Source of the DNA: Treponema sp.
GTDB taxonomy: Bacteria; Spirochaetota; Spirochaetia; Treponematales; Treponemataceae
Reading direction: 5' to 3'
DNA: 64,000 nt
NCBI GenBank assembly: GCA_014803985.1
Contig: JAAVAO010000008.1
Location: 1-64,000, forward strand
Shown: positions 52,198-63,300 of the stretch, in pieces
Layout of the letters: each line of letters starts with the position of its first letter
Position numbering within the stretch: position 1 is the stretch's first letter
Position numbers and translations under genes: made by a program
The notes under the pieces: generated by a model
Database searches by the model: none
What the model saw: only the letters and a program-made list of their open reading frames with translations
Told to the model about the DNA's origin: nothing

Positions 52198-52359
52198 TAT
52201 TGAAAAATGTATAATTTTATCATAAAACTATATTGAAAAATGTATAATTTTATCATAAAACTATATTGAAAAATGTATAATTTTATCATAAAACTATATT
52301 GAAAAGTGTATAAATTTATGCTAAAATTATATTGAAAAGTGTAAGTTGAGAGGTGTACA
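52198..52359. repeat. 33-bp repeats ending at the start of DUF4143 ATPase B
   Basis: Units begin at 52198, 52231, 52264, 52297 and 52330 (the last partial), an exact 33-bp period. The first three are identical (TATTGAAAAATGTATAATTT then TATCATAAAACTA); the fourth and fifth carry substitutions. The last unit blends into GAGAGGTG and the ATG at 52360. The sequence is unrelated to the 32-bp array at 25984, although the period and position match it. Confidence 0.92.
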
Positions 52360-53676
52360 ATGCTTTTTCGCAAAATAGAAAAACAAATCAAAGACTTTCT
52401 CACATCCCCCAGCAACAAAATTCTTCTCGTAACAGGCGCGCGGCAAATCGGAAAAACATTTATTATACGACAAATTGGAAAAAGTCTTTTTGAAAATTTT
52501 ATCGAACTAAATATGGCGGAAGATGCCATTGGTCCTCGCCTTTTTTCAAATGTCAGAACAGTCCAGGACTTTTACATTCAAACAAGCATAATCGCAGGTG
52601 CAAAAATGAAGGAAAAATCAAACACCCTTGTTTTTATCGATGAAATTCAAGAGTACCCAGAACTTTTGACCCTGCTCAAATTTTTAAAGCAAGATGACAA
52701 ATTCACATACATTGCAAGTGGCTCTGCGCTCGGAATTGCACTAAAAAACACAACTTCAATTCCTATAGGCACTATTGAAAACCTCAATATGTTTCCCCTT
52801 GACTTTGAAGAATTTCTGATAGCAAATGGATTTAGTACAATCGCCATTGACGCACTCCAAAGTAAATTTCAAAGCAGGGAAACACTTGATGAAAATGTTC
52901 ACAACAAAATTATGGACTTGTTCAAAAAATATCTATTAGTAGGAGGACTTCCAGACGCAGTGAATTCATTTCTAGCGAATTCAAATATTGTAAAATTAAG
53001 AAAAATTCAAAATGACATTCACCGTTTTTATTCCGCCGACGCTTCAAAATATGATGAAATAAACAAATTAAAAATCCGCCGAATATATGAAATGATTCCT
53101 TCAACTCTCGAAAATAAAAAAAAGCGAATTGTTGCAAAAAATATTGAAAATAAAACGGGAAAGCGATTTTCAGACTACCAAGATGAATTTGAATACCTAA
53201 TAAATTCGGGAATTGCGCTTGAAGTGCATGCAATTTCAAATCCAGCCTTCCCTTTGATTGAGTCAAGTCAAAAAAATCTTTTAAAACTGTATCTCAATGA
53301 CGTTGGGATTCTCACAAACATTCTATACAAACACAATGCAAATGCCATTCTTGCTGATGAATCAAGCATCAATTTAGGCTCGGTTTATGAAAGCGTTGTA
53401 GCAAGTGAATTAAAAGCCCACGGACACAGTCTTTTTTACTATGACAACCGCTCAAAAGGAGAAGTGGATTTTCTTATTGATAATTATGACACGCTTTCTG
53501 TTCTACCACTAGAAATAAAGTCGGGAAAAAACTACACCGTCCACAGTTCATTGAACAATTTCACGAAAAACGATGATTATAAAATCAAAAGCGCAATCGT
53601 CTTTTCAAACGAACGCACAATAAAGCACGTTGGGAAAATTGTGTATCTCCCCATTTATTTCGTTATGTTCTTATAG
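52360..53676 (+). CDS. AAA ATPase with DUF4143 and PD-(D/E)XK-like tail (copy B)
   Basis: A 438-residue solitary ATPase of the AAA_14/DUF4143 class. Walker A GARQIGKTF is at about 26-34, Walker B LVFIDEIQEY at about 88-97, and IASGSALG at about 115-122 is sensor-like. The KKYLLVGGLPDAV segment (about 190-202) is typical of this class. The C-terminal GEVDFLIDN followed by LPLEIKSGK is a clear D...ExK pair of a PD-(D/E)XK fold. GAGAGGTG lies inside the last repeat unit before the ATG. It shares only family-level similarity with copy A. Its role is unknown; a defence, addiction or DNA-targeting role is speculation. Confidence 0.87.
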   Translation: MLFRKIEKQIKDFLTSPSNKILLVTGARQIGKTFIIRQIGKSLFENFIELNMAEDAIGPRLFSNVRTVQDFYIQTSIIAGAKMKEKSNTLVFIDEIQEYPELLTLLKFLKQDDKFTYIASGSALGIALKNTTSIPIGTIENLNMFPLDFEEFLIANGFSTIAIDALQSKFQSRETLDENVHNKIMDLFKKYLLVGGLPDAVNSFLANSNIVKLRKIQNDIHRFYSADASKYDEINKLKIRRIYEMIPSTLENKKKRIVAKNIENKTGKRFSDYQDEFEYLINSGIALEVHAISNPAFPLIESSQKNLLKLYLNDVGILTNILYKHNANAILADESSINLGSVYESVVASELKAHGHSLFYYDNRSKGEVDFLIDNYDTLSVLPLEIKSGKNYTVHSSLNNFTKNDDYKIKSAIVFSNERTIKHVGKIVYLPIYFVMFL

Positions 53677-53883
53677 TCTCTTTCTTATTCCCACACCTTC
53701 TCCCCTCGCTCTCAATTCAAACAACCATCACGCGCCAAAACAATCATAAAAACGCAAGTCAGAACGTTTCAATCACCCCCATCGCAGTTCCATCATAGTT
53801 GTATTATAACGTCGTCAATTGTTGTAAAGAATGCGCAACCAAAAATTTACTCTAAAATTTATTGATTTTTCAAAGCGTTTTCG

Positions 53884-53912
53884 TTGAGAATTGTCCGCTT
53901 TTCCGCTAAAAT
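53884..53912 (+). promoter_or_regulatory. Promoter for dnaE
   Basis: TTGAGA (53884-53889), 17 nt, TAAAAT (53907-53912); GGGAG precedes ATG 53943. The rest of the gap from 53677 shows no gene. Confidence 0.55.
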
Positions 53913-53942
53913 GAAAACTATCTTTTTTCAAGGGAGACTGCT

Positions 53943-56900
53943 ATGGCTGACATTCCGATTTTTGAAGCACTTCCAGAAGGAACTCCAAAATCAAACTTCG
54001 TGCATCTCCACGTGCATTCGGACTATTCATTGCTTGACGGAACGGCGAAAATTTCCTCACTCGTAAAAAAAGCACACGATTTAAATATGCCCGCTCTTGC
54101 TTTAACTGATCACGGAAATATGTTCGGAGTTTTAAATTTTGAACATATCTGCCATGCAAATGGAATAAACCCCATTGTTGGTTGCGAATTTTACGTTTCC
54201 GAAACAAACCACAAAATTCAAGAAAGGACAAAATACGGCGGAAAATACTATCACTTGATTCTTTTATGTGAAAATGAAATAGGCTACAAAAATATGAGCC
54301 ACCTTTCAAGCGCGGCTTACACAGAAGGTCTCCATTATGGAAAACCGTGCATAGACTTTGAAATGCTAAAAGAGCGTCATGAAGGCTTGATTTGTCTTTC
54401 CGCCTGCATTCAGGGGCAAATTCCACAGGCACTTTTAAACAATGATGACACATGGGCGGAAGAAGTTGCAAAAAAATATTTCGAGCTTTTCGGTCCTGAT
54501 CGCTATTATATTGAACTGCAAGATCACGGAATCCCCGATCAAAAAATCGCTGCAAAAAAAATGATTGCGCTTGCTGAAAAGTTAAACATTCCTCTCGTTG
54601 TGACAAATGACATTCATTATTGTGAAAAGGAAGACGCAGAGGCTCAAGACGTTCTTCGTTGCATCGGTTTTAAAAAACAACTTGATCAGCCCCATCAAAC
54701 TATGGGAGATGGACGCACAGAATGGTATTTTAAAACGGAAGAGGAAATGCGACTGCTTTTTCCAGACCACCCAGAGGCTTATGAAAACACGCTGAAAATT
54801 GCAAATATGTGCAACCTTCATATACGGCAGTATAAAACGCAGGAGTTAAAAGACTGCCTTCCTCGTTTTGACTTGCCAAAGGAATTTCAAAAGCATGAAG
54901 TGTACTCTCAAAATCAAGATGACTACGTTCGACACCTTGTTGAAAAGGGATTGAGAATGCGCTACAAGGAAATCACCCCGGAAATCCGAAAAAGATGCGA
55001 ATACGAACTTGCAATCATTTTTAAAATGGGATTTTCTGGATACTTCCTTATCGTTTGGGAATTTATAAATTGGGCGAAAGCGCATAACAAACCAATCGGT
55101 CCTGGACGCGGATCGGGAGCAGGAAGCCTTGTTGCATATTGCATGCACATTACCGACATAGACCCATTTCGATTCAATTTGATTTTTGAAAGGTTCTTAA
55201 ATCCAGAGCGAATATCAATGCCTGACTTTGATATTGATATGGATTTCGATTATCGCCAGGATATTATCGACCATACGCGGGAAATGTATGGAGAATCAAA
55301 GGTAGGCCATATTGTAACATTTGGCACACTCAAGCCAAAGCAATGCATTGCAGATGTGGGGCGAGTTTTGGGAATTCCATTGAGTGAAGTCACCTTGTTA
55401 AAATCCTGCATTCCAGACAATCCAAAGGCAACTATACAGTCCGCATTCACTCCACCATCAGATAAATTCCCTGACGGCGGAAAACTCATTCCCTACAAAG
55501 ACAATCCAAAATACAAAAAACTCTTTGAACTTTGCTTTAAACTTGAAGGCGTAAATAGAAACACCGGTCTTCACGCCTCTGGAATGGTAATAGGACTTAC
55601 AGACCTTCCAAACTGGGCTCCTGTTTTTAAAGACCCCAAAACAGGAGAAGTTGGCGTTCAATACACAATGGATATAATAGAGCCGTGCGGACTGGTAAAA
55701 TTCGACTACCTCGGATTAAAAACGCTTTCTTTAATTAGATACGCCGAAGACATCATAAACAAACACAGAGCCCCTGAAGAACCTGAATTCCACATAGCAA
55801 ACATAGATGAATGCGACAAAGAAACGTTTGAAATGTTCTGTAGAGGCGACACAGTTGCCATCTTCCAGTTTGAATCCCCTGGAATGCAAAAATGGATGAA
55901 ACAACTCAAGCCCACTTGTATTGAAGATTTGGTTGCTATGAACGCCCTTTACAGACCAGGACCGATGGATTACATTCCTGTATTTGTACAAGGGAAAAAC
56001 GACCCGTCCACAGTCCATTACCCGGACCCCTGCCTTGAAAACATTCTAAAGGAAACCTATGGCGTAATGGTTTATCAAGAGCAGGTTATGCAGGTTTCAC
56101 AAAAAATTGCAGGCTTCTCGCTTGGCGGCGCAGATGTGCTTCGTCGTGCAATGGGAAAGAAAAAGCCTGAAGTTCTTATGGAAAAGAAAAAGGACTTCAT
56201 AGCTGGCGCACTAAAGCAAGGCTTTACAGAACAACACGCCGCTGAAATATTTGAAATTATGACACCCTTTGCAGGATACGGATTCAATAAATCGCATGCA
56301 GCGGCATACACTGTATTAGCATATAGAACAGGATGGTTAAAATGCCATAAGCCCGTTGAATTTATGGCTGCAAACCTCACAAATGAAATCAATTCAACTG
56401 ATGGAGTGCCAACCTACATAGCAGAATGCAAACGGCTTGGAATCCCCATCGACCCGCCAGACATAAATCGTTCGGACGTGCGCTTTGACGCTATTGACAA
56501 CCACATAGTATTTGCGCTTATGGGCTTGAAGGGAATGGGTGAAGAGGCGGCAAAAACCATAGTCAGCGAACGAAATGAAAACGGACCATACAAAAGTTTT
56601 ATAGACTTTCTTGAGCGGGTTATGCAAAAGCAAACAGCCTACACAAACGAGGACGGCAAGGAAGTGAGAAAGGCATTTGTAAACTCAAAAGCGATTGAAG
56701 CCTGCATAAAAACAGGAGCGTTCGATAAACTTGGCAAAAACCGAACAACTCTTCTGAACGATATGGAAAGGGCAATCAAATACGTTCAAAATAAAGTCAC
56801 GGGAACTGAAAACGGACAAGGAAATCTTTTTGAAGATACAAATGAAAAAGTGTACGATGACTTTGTTTTCAATGATTTAGACGACCTTCCATCAATGGAA

Positions 56901-57581
56901 AGATTGAATTGGGAAATAGAAGTTGTTGGGTGCTATATATCAGGGCATCCGTTGGACGACTATGAAACAGTGATAAAAAATTCTGTAACCCTCACCTCTA
57001 AAAACATAGAAAGAGCGGCAAAGGAATCCCTTGCAGAAAAAAACGCAGAGGCAGGCGACCAATGGAAAAATCCGCGCGACTCGGGGAAAACATACACAAT
57101 ATTGGGTTTTGTACACAATATACACGAAATCGTTACAAAAAAAGGCAAAAACATGGCGTTCATAAAATTAACTGACTATGACGGAGAAATGGACTTGACT
57201 GTCTTTCCTGACGCATGGGAAACCTTAAAGACGCAAATTCAAGACGGAAAAGTCTGCGCATTCAAGGGCAAAGTTGATGCCACAAGGGAAACGCCGTCGT
57301 TCATAGTAAACAGCATTGAAGACCCTGCCGTTTTAAAGGAAAAAGCAATACGCGAAGTGCATATTGAAATAGAAGACTCGTTCTCCGAAGAAAAATCGTT
57401 ATTGCAAATAAAGGATTTTTTATTTGGACAATCGGGTAATTGTTCAGTATATTTTCATATAGACACAAAAAGCGGACCTTATATCGTGAAAGCAAACTCG
57501 CAGCTCAAAATTTCAAACAACAGCGACATGCTTGAGAAAATTGGTTTAATGCCTTTGGTAAAGGACGTTTGGTGCGAATAA
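53943..57581 (+). CDS. dnaE: DNA polymerase III subunit alpha
   Basis: A 1212-residue replicative polymerase. The N-terminal PHP domain has VHLHVHSDYSLLDGT (about 21-35) and DHGNMFG. The catalytic palm shows GPGRGSGAGSLVAYC and PDFDIDMDFDYRQ with the metal-binding aspartates. MYRPGPMDYIP-like and HASGMVIG segments fit. Fingers, helix-hairpin-helix (GLKGMGEEAAKTI), an OB fold (ILGFVHNIHEIVTKKGKNMA, then FIKLTDYDG) and a tail complete the DnaE1 arrangement. Followed by yggT-like and recG in one direction. Confidence 0.96.
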   Translation: MADIPIFEALPEGTPKSNFVHLHVHSDYSLLDGTAKISSLVKKAHDLNMPALALTDHGNMFGVLNFEHICHANGINPIVGCEFYVSETNHKIQERTKYGGKYYHLILLCENEIGYKNMSHLSSAAYTEGLHYGKPCIDFEMLKERHEGLICLSACIQGQIPQALLNNDDTWAEEVAKKYFELFGPDRYYIELQDHGIPDQKIAAKKMIALAEKLNIPLVVTNDIHYCEKEDAEAQDVLRCIGFKKQLDQPHQTMGDGRTEWYFKTEEEMRLLFPDHPEAYENTLKIANMCNLHIRQYKTQELKDCLPRFDLPKEFQKHEVYSQNQDDYVRHLVEKGLRMRYKEITPEIRKRCEYELAIIFKMGFSGYFLIVWEFINWAKAHNKPIGPGRGSGAGSLVAYCMHITDIDPFRFNLIFERFLNPERISMPDFDIDMDFDYRQDIIDHTREMYGESKVGHIVTFGTLKPKQCIADVGRVLGIPLSEVTLLKSCIPDNPKATIQSAFTPPSDKFPDGGKLIPYKDNPKYKKLFELCFKLEGVNRNTGLHASGMVIGLTDLPNWAPVFKDPKTGEVGVQYTMDIIEPCGLVKFDYLGLKTLSLIRYAEDIINKHRAPEEPEFHIANIDECDKETFEMFCRGDTVAIFQFESPGMQKWMKQLKPTCIEDLVAMNALYRPGPMDYIPVFVQGKNDPSTVHYPDPCLENILKETYGVMVYQEQVMQVSQKIAGFSLGGADVLRRAMGKKKPEVLMEKKKDFIAGALKQGFTEQHAAEIFEIMTPFAGYGFNKSHAAAYTVLAYRTGWLKCHKPVEFMAANLTNEINSTDGVPTYIAECKRLGIPIDPPDINRSDVRFDAIDNHIVFALMGLKGMGEEAAKTIVSERNENGPYKSFIDFLERVMQKQTAYTNEDGKEVRKAFVNSKAIEACIKTGAFDKLGKNRTTLLNDMERAIKYVQNKVTGTENGQGNLFEDTNEKVYDDFVFNDLDDLPSMERLNWEIEVVGCYISGHPLDDYETVIKNSVTLTSKNIERAAKESLAEKNAEAGDQWKNPRDSGKTYTILGFVHNIHEIVTKKGKNMAFIKLTDYDGEMDLTVFPDAWETLKTQIQDGKVCAFKGKVDATRETPSFIVNSIEDPAVLKEKAIREVHIEIEDSFSEEKSLLQIKDFLFGQSGNCSVYFHIDTKSGPYIVKANSQLKISNNSDMLEKIGLMPLVKDVWCE

Positions 57582-57606
57582 TTTTAGATAATAGGACTTG
57601 AAAACT

Positions 57607-58197
57607 ATGCAAGCATTATTTCACATTGCCTCTTATGCGGCATCCCTCTATGTTATTCTCTGTTTTATAAGAATAATCTTAACGTGGTTTCCACAGGTTG
57701 AGTATTCAGTTGTTGGAAAATTTTTTTCAACGCTTTGCGATCCGTATCTCAATCTTTTTAGACGGTTGCCATTGAGAATTGGACTCATTGATTTTTCGCC
57801 GATGATTTCAATCGGCCTTCTTTCGTTAGTTTCATCGGTATTAGGCAATATCGCACAAACAGGAAAACTGTATATAGGCGGCATTCTCTCAAGTCTTTTT
57901 TTATTACTATGGAGCATATTTTCCTCTCTTATAACACTATTCATCATCGTTCTTGTGGTCAGGCTTATTGTAATGCTTTTTTCAAAACGCGAAAATTATT
58001 ACAACTCCGTTTGGAGCAGCTTGGACAGTTCTCTATCTCCACTCATCTTTCGGTTAACAAAACCTTTTTCTTTCGGACGAACACTAAATTACAGAAGTGC
58101 ACTTATTCTCACAATTTTTGAGTTGATTTTAATTTCGGTTTTTGGAAATATACTAATCTCTATTATAGCGCAACTTCTTTTAAAGCTTCCATTCTAA
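57607..58197 (+). CDS. YggT-family membrane protein, duplicated domain
   Basis: A 196-residue membrane protein with two YggT halves (about 1-95 and 105-196), each with paired hydrophobic helices and the arrangement FIRIILTWFPQ ... CDPYLNLFRRLPLRIGLIDFSP in the first; the second is weaker. YggT proteins are implicated in cell shape or osmotic tolerance, not firmly. I use ATG 57607, with AGGA 10 nt upstream; an in-frame TTG at 57598 is too close to it. It is 25 bp after dnaE and 28 bp before recG, so it is probably in their operon. Confidence 0.7.
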   Translation: MQALFHIASYAASLYVILCFIRIILTWFPQVEYSVVGKFFSTLCDPYLNLFRRLPLRIGLIDFSPMISIGLLSLVSSVLGNIAQTGKLYIGGILSSLFLLLWSIFSSLITLFIIVLVVRLIVMLFSKRENYYNSVWSSLDSSLSPLIFRLTKPFSFGRTLNYRSALILTIFELILISVFGNILISIIAQLLLKLPF

Positions 58198-58225
58198 TGA
58201 AAGCCATGGCAAAGCGAGAAAACAA

Positions 58226-60388
58226 ATGCAAATAAGCGCAATAAAAACGCCTGTAGAATCTCTTGGTGGTGTGGGCCCTGCAACAGGAAAACTATTTGCA
58301 AAGTTAAATATTTTCACGGTGGGAGATTTGCTTTCGTTTTATCCGCGCGACTATGAAGACAGACGAAAAAGAGTCTCTCTTTCACAATTTGAAATCGCAA
58401 AAGTTCACACCGTGGCGCAAGTCGTTTCACATCAATGGTTTGGATACAGTGCAATGAAAACTTTAAAAATTATAATCTCTGATGGAGACACATCCGCCGC
58501 TTTAATTTGTTTTAACCGCCAGTTTTTGGAAAAATCGCTTCCTATTGGATGCATCATTTCTGTAACAGGCACTTTTTCCGTAAAATACGGGCAAATACAA
58601 AGCACTGCATTCGACGTAACAAAACTTGCAGAAAGCGGAAACGTTTTAGACTACAAGGATGCCCCGCTTCCTGATTCTATGATAATCCCAAACTATCCGC
58701 TCACCGAAGGATTGACGCAAAAAGTCGTGCGAAAAGCCATTGGAATGGCAATAAAGCAATACGACAAAGGCATTGAAACAGAATTACCCCAATACATAAT
58801 TGAAATGCGAAAAATTCTTCCCAAATCTGAAGCAATACGGCTCATTCACCAAGGATCATCTCCCGAAGAAATACAAAATGCACGATATGCGCTGATTTAT
58901 GAGGAATTGTTCAATTTGCAAACAGCGATTGCCGAACGAGCGTATAAACATAGAGGAGAAGTGCCTCCAGCGGATTTAAAGGCAATTCCAACAATCACAG
59001 GCGGTGAAAATAGAAATGACTTTGAAATTACAAAGGATGCATTTGAAAAAGACCTTTCTCCCCTGCAAAAGAGACTTTACACAAATCTGAACTTTTTTCT
59101 CACGCAAGACCAAATGAAAGTGATATGCCAAATGAACCACGACATTGACAGAGGCTATATGGAACGAAGCGCACTGTCAAGTTCTGAAAACATCCATCGA
59201 CTTCCATTTACTATGCAGCGACTCTTGCAAGGCGATGTTGGAAGCGGAAAAACGCTTGTCTCCTTTTTTGCCTGTCTTCGCGTCATAGAATGGAAGGGGC
59301 AATGCGCCCTTATGGCCCCCACCGAAATACTTGCGCGTCAACATGCAGAAAACGCTTCAAAATTTTTAGAGCCGTATGGAATAAAAGTTGCTTTTCTCAC
59401 CGGCAATATAAAAGCATCTGGCAGAACAACGCTTTTAAAAGCATTAAAATCGGGAGAAATTGATATTTTAATAGGAACACACGCGTTATTTTCAAAGCAA
59501 ACTGAATACAAAGATTTGCAGCTTGCAATCATTGACGAGCAGCATAGGTTTGGAGTGGTGCAGCGGCAGGCAATTATCGGCAAAGGGCGAAAAACAAACG
59601 CACATTCAAACATACCATTTGAACCTCATCTATTGATGATGAGTGCAACCCCGATTCCTCAAACGCTTGCCCTGACAGTTTTTGGTGATTTGGACGTGTC
59701 CGTGATAAAAACAATGCCACACGGTCGAAAACCCATTCAAACATACCTTGTAAAACAAGGAAATGAAGCAAACGCTTACAATGCAGTGCGAAAAGAGTTA
59801 AAAGACGGTCATCAAGCATATTTTGTATACCCCGCAATAGACGCTGCAAACATAACGCAAGAACTAAAAAGCGCGGAGGAAGCATTTAAAAATCTTTCAG
59901 AAAACATCTACCCTGAATACAAATGTGCCCTTGTACATTCAAAGATAGATGACGAAGAGCAAATCCGAATTCTCAAGGAATTTCGAGAGGGAAAAATCAA
60001 TGTCCTTGCATCCACAACAGTTATTGAAGTGGGCGTTGATGTGCCAAACGCATCGTGTATAGTTATAGAGCAGGCGGACAGATTTGGACTTGCGCAGTTG
60101 CATCAACTTCGAGGACGAGTGGGACGTGGTGCAGAACAGTCCTATTGTTTTTTAATTTACAGCAACAAAATCACGGAAACAGGCATTGAGCGAATGAAAA
60201 TTGTACGACAAAACACAGATGGATTTGTCATTGCGGAAGAGGATTTAAAGCTTCGCGGGCCTGGAGAAATCACTGGAACTGTCCAGGCAGGAGCATTAAC
60301 ACTTGGAATTGCAGATTTATCGCGCGATCATGACATATTGCTGCAAGCAAGAGCAGATGCCTTTGAGTATGTTTCAAAAAAACACTAG
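58226..60388 (+). CDS. recG: ATP-dependent DNA helicase RecG
   Basis: A 720-residue branch-migration helicase that reverses stalled forks. The wedge/OB domain (about 1-190) includes LGGVGPATGKLFAKLNIFTV and YPRDYEDRR. The helicase core has Walker A LLQGDVGSGKTLVSF (about 333-347), APTEILARQHAE, DEQHRFGVVQR (about 435-445), MSATPIPQTL and QLHQLRGRVGRG (about 627-638). The C-terminal LKLRGPGEITGTVQAG is typical. Length is normal. Its last 4 bp overlap the convergent SpiroCoCo gene. Confidence 0.95.
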   Translation: MQISAIKTPVESLGGVGPATGKLFAKLNIFTVGDLLSFYPRDYEDRRKRVSLSQFEIAKVHTVAQVVSHQWFGYSAMKTLKIIISDGDTSAALICFNRQFLEKSLPIGCIISVTGTFSVKYGQIQSTAFDVTKLAESGNVLDYKDAPLPDSMIIPNYPLTEGLTQKVVRKAIGMAIKQYDKGIETELPQYIIEMRKILPKSEAIRLIHQGSSPEEIQNARYALIYEELFNLQTAIAERAYKHRGEVPPADLKAIPTITGGENRNDFEITKDAFEKDLSPLQKRLYTNLNFFLTQDQMKVICQMNHDIDRGYMERSALSSSENIHRLPFTMQRLLQGDVGSGKTLVSFFACLRVIEWKGQCALMAPTEILARQHAENASKFLEPYGIKVAFLTGNIKASGRTTLLKALKSGEIDILIGTHALFSKQTEYKDLQLAIIDEQHRFGVVQRQAIIGKGRKTNAHSNIPFEPHLLMMSATPIPQTLALTVFGDLDVSVIKTMPHGRKPIQTYLVKQGNEANAYNAVRKELKDGHQAYFVYPAIDAANITQELKSAEEAFKNLSENIYPEYKCALVHSKIDDEEQIRILKEFREGKINVLASTTVIEVGVDVPNASCIVIEQADRFGLAQLHQLRGRVGRGAEQSYCFLIYSNKITETGIERMKIVRQNTDGFVIAEEDLKLRGPGEITGTVQAGALTLGIADLSRDHDILLQARADAFEYVSKKH

Positions 60389-63300
60389 TCATCGAGCGGA
60401 GATTCTGGCGGAATTTCAAGAATTAACTCAACTTCACCAGGGGTGAGTTTCAAAGTAGACGCAATTTCGTTATTTGTCCATCCCTGTCTATGCAAACTTC
60501 TCACTTGCTCGTGATGCTGAGGAACAATGGTTTTGCCTTTAACACCGTTTTTCTCAATATTTTTTTGCGCAAGCGTCTTTAAAAGGTCAAACTTTGAATC
60601 TATATTTCTTGAAAGCTCTTGAAGTCGTTGCTCGCTTCTGCCAATTCCTTGTCGCGCAGAGTTAATCTCTTCCATTTTTCGTTCTGCATCCAAAAGAATT
60701 TCGTGCAGTGAATCAAGCCGTTTTACCGCCTCGCTCACTTTAGGACCGTTTCTCAAAAGTTCGTCCACATTTTTTTGCACGTCGCTGATTTCATCTGGCA
60801 ATGTATCCGCTTTTCGCGTACAATCAGAAATTCGCTTTTCAAGATTCTTTAGATTTTCAAAAGAGGTGTCAACATCTTTCATAACCCGGTTAATAACATC
60901 CTCTTTTTGCTCCAGTCTATCATACCTAACGGAAATAGATGAAAGGCTTTCTTGAAAATCCCTCACCTGCACTTCCATAGCCTGAAGTTCATCATAGGTT
61001 GTATTCAAGCTATAAATTTTTTCATCAATCGTGCTAGATAAATTGATAAGCTTCTCATATTTTTGAGCAAGATTATCCACACGCCCCTTTCCGTCTTCAA
61101 ATTCAGAAATTCGAGTTTCAACATCCGCTTTTATTTGAAGAATTTCATCGTATTGCAATGACAATTTTTGGGACGTTGCTTTATACGCTTCAAGACGCTC
61201 AAAATCTTCGTCAAGTTCCTTTATTTTTTCATCAAGCCGGTTTTTCATTTCATCGGCCTTTTCGTAAATGCTTATTTGGGAACGAATAGTCTGCAATTCC
61301 TTTGCAAGTTCACTCATTTTCGTCTGCATTGAATTTGAATCCCCCTGCATTTTTAGTATAAATGTAGACTGATTTTGTCTCGCTTCCGCTGAAATTCTCT
61401 GAATTTCTGAATTCAACTCCTGAATCTTTCTAGATGACTCTGTGTTCTGATTTTTCACCCGATCCTCTGTATCAGTCAACATAACTTCATACATTTTTTG
61501 CAGTTGCTCAACAATCTCCTTTGTGCGATTTTCGTAATTTTGAATCGACTCATTTGCTTTGCTATCAAGTTCACCCATTTTCTTTTGAGTTTGATCAATA
61601 AATTGTTGATGCTCGGTTTCAAAATAATTTTTTGCATCCACAATCTTATTCACTGCATTTTCATTAAGACCTGCAATTTCATTTTCAAATAAATTCTTTG
61701 CCTCGTCAAACTGATCTTTGAGCTGTTGCTTCCATGTATTAAATTCCATCAACGCAGAATCAATGGAGGCGCTACTTGTGGCTTGCTGAGTTTTCGCCTT
61801 TTCCTCAAAATTCTTGAGATCAATTAAAAGAGTCTCCTGTATTTTGGACAATTGCTCATTAACGCTTCTTTCGGACTTGTCAAAAGTTTCCCGCAACAAA
61901 TCATCACTTTTTACATTCGCATCTGAAATTTTCTTGTTAACGTCATCGGCAAATGTGCTAACATAAGACTTCAAACCATCGATTTCAGAATGTATTTTTT
62001 GTTCTGTCTGTAAAATTTGATTTTCAATGCGTCCGCTTTGTTCCTCACTCCTTTGCAAGAGGGATGCAAGCTTATTCTTCAAATTTTCAGTGTACTCAGA
62101 CTCAATGTTGCGCCGTGACTCTGCAAATTCATTGGCAATCAACGTCATCTTTCCATCAAATTCACTTCGCCACGATGCCAAGTCTTCGTTAATTTTGTCG
62201 CCCCGTGTTTTTAAGTCGCGATCAAATTCCACTTCAAACCCTTTGAGTTTTTCACTCATACTGCCAAGAGCGGTTGCTTGCAATGCTTCAAGCTTCTTTT
62301 CCAAAATCGAAATTTCGTTTTCCATTTTAGTTGCGTTTTCTTTCATTGCGCCGGCAAATTCATCGTGTCGTTTATCCTGTTCCGTTACAAATCCATTGAA
62401 TTCAGACAAAACTCGCTTTGAAATTTCGCCCATAGCGGCACGAACATTTTTCTCAAGTTCATCTATATCACTTCCAGAGATTTCAAGTTTTGACAGGCGA
62501 TACTCCAAGTCCTTTTTATATTCTGACAGTTTTTCATCAACGCCGCTCAACGCCTTTAATTCCTGCCTTTCACATGCACTCTTTATTTTTTCAGAAGAAT
62601 CCTCAAGCATTTCCGTTAGAGCCTTTATTGCATCGTCTGAATTATCACGGAACGCTGAGATTTTTTCACTGATTGAAGAAAGCTTCCTATCAACCTCAGA
62701 TTGCATATTCTCCATAGCCTTTGCATTTCCGCTGACCATCGAATTTATACTGTCCGCATTTTTTTGCAGCAAGTCATCGACATTTTCATTGATTGTAGAA
62801 ATTTTTTGGTCAACCTCACGTTTTGCATTTTCCAAAGCCTGTGCATTTTCGGTAATCATTGCATGTATGCCAGCAACATTTTTTTGTAGCAATGCCTCGG
62901 CGTTTTCATGGATCGCAGCCACCTTCCTGCTCACTTCTGCCTGTGCATCCTCCAATGCCTTTGCATTTCCTGTGGACATTAGATTTATGACATCTGCATT
63001 CTTCTGCATAAGTGCGTCAATATTTTCATTTATTGCAGCGATCTTTTTATCGGCTTCCGTTTGTGCGTCTTCCACTGTCTTTGCATTTTCGTCAATAATT
63101 ATATGTATATTGTCCGTGTTTTTCTGTAGCAACGCTTTGACATTTTCATGGATCTCCGCAATCTTCCTGTCAACTTCTGCCTGTGCATCCTCCAACGCCT
63201 TTGAATTTCCTGTAGTCATTAAATTTATGACATCTGCATTTTTCTGCATAAGCGCGTCAATATTTTCATTTATCGCAGCGATCTTTTTATCGGCTTCCGC

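Noticed and set aside
53941..54606. 221-codon minus-strand open frame
   Set aside because: It lies wholly opposite the PHP domain of dnaE, whose sequence is highly conserved.
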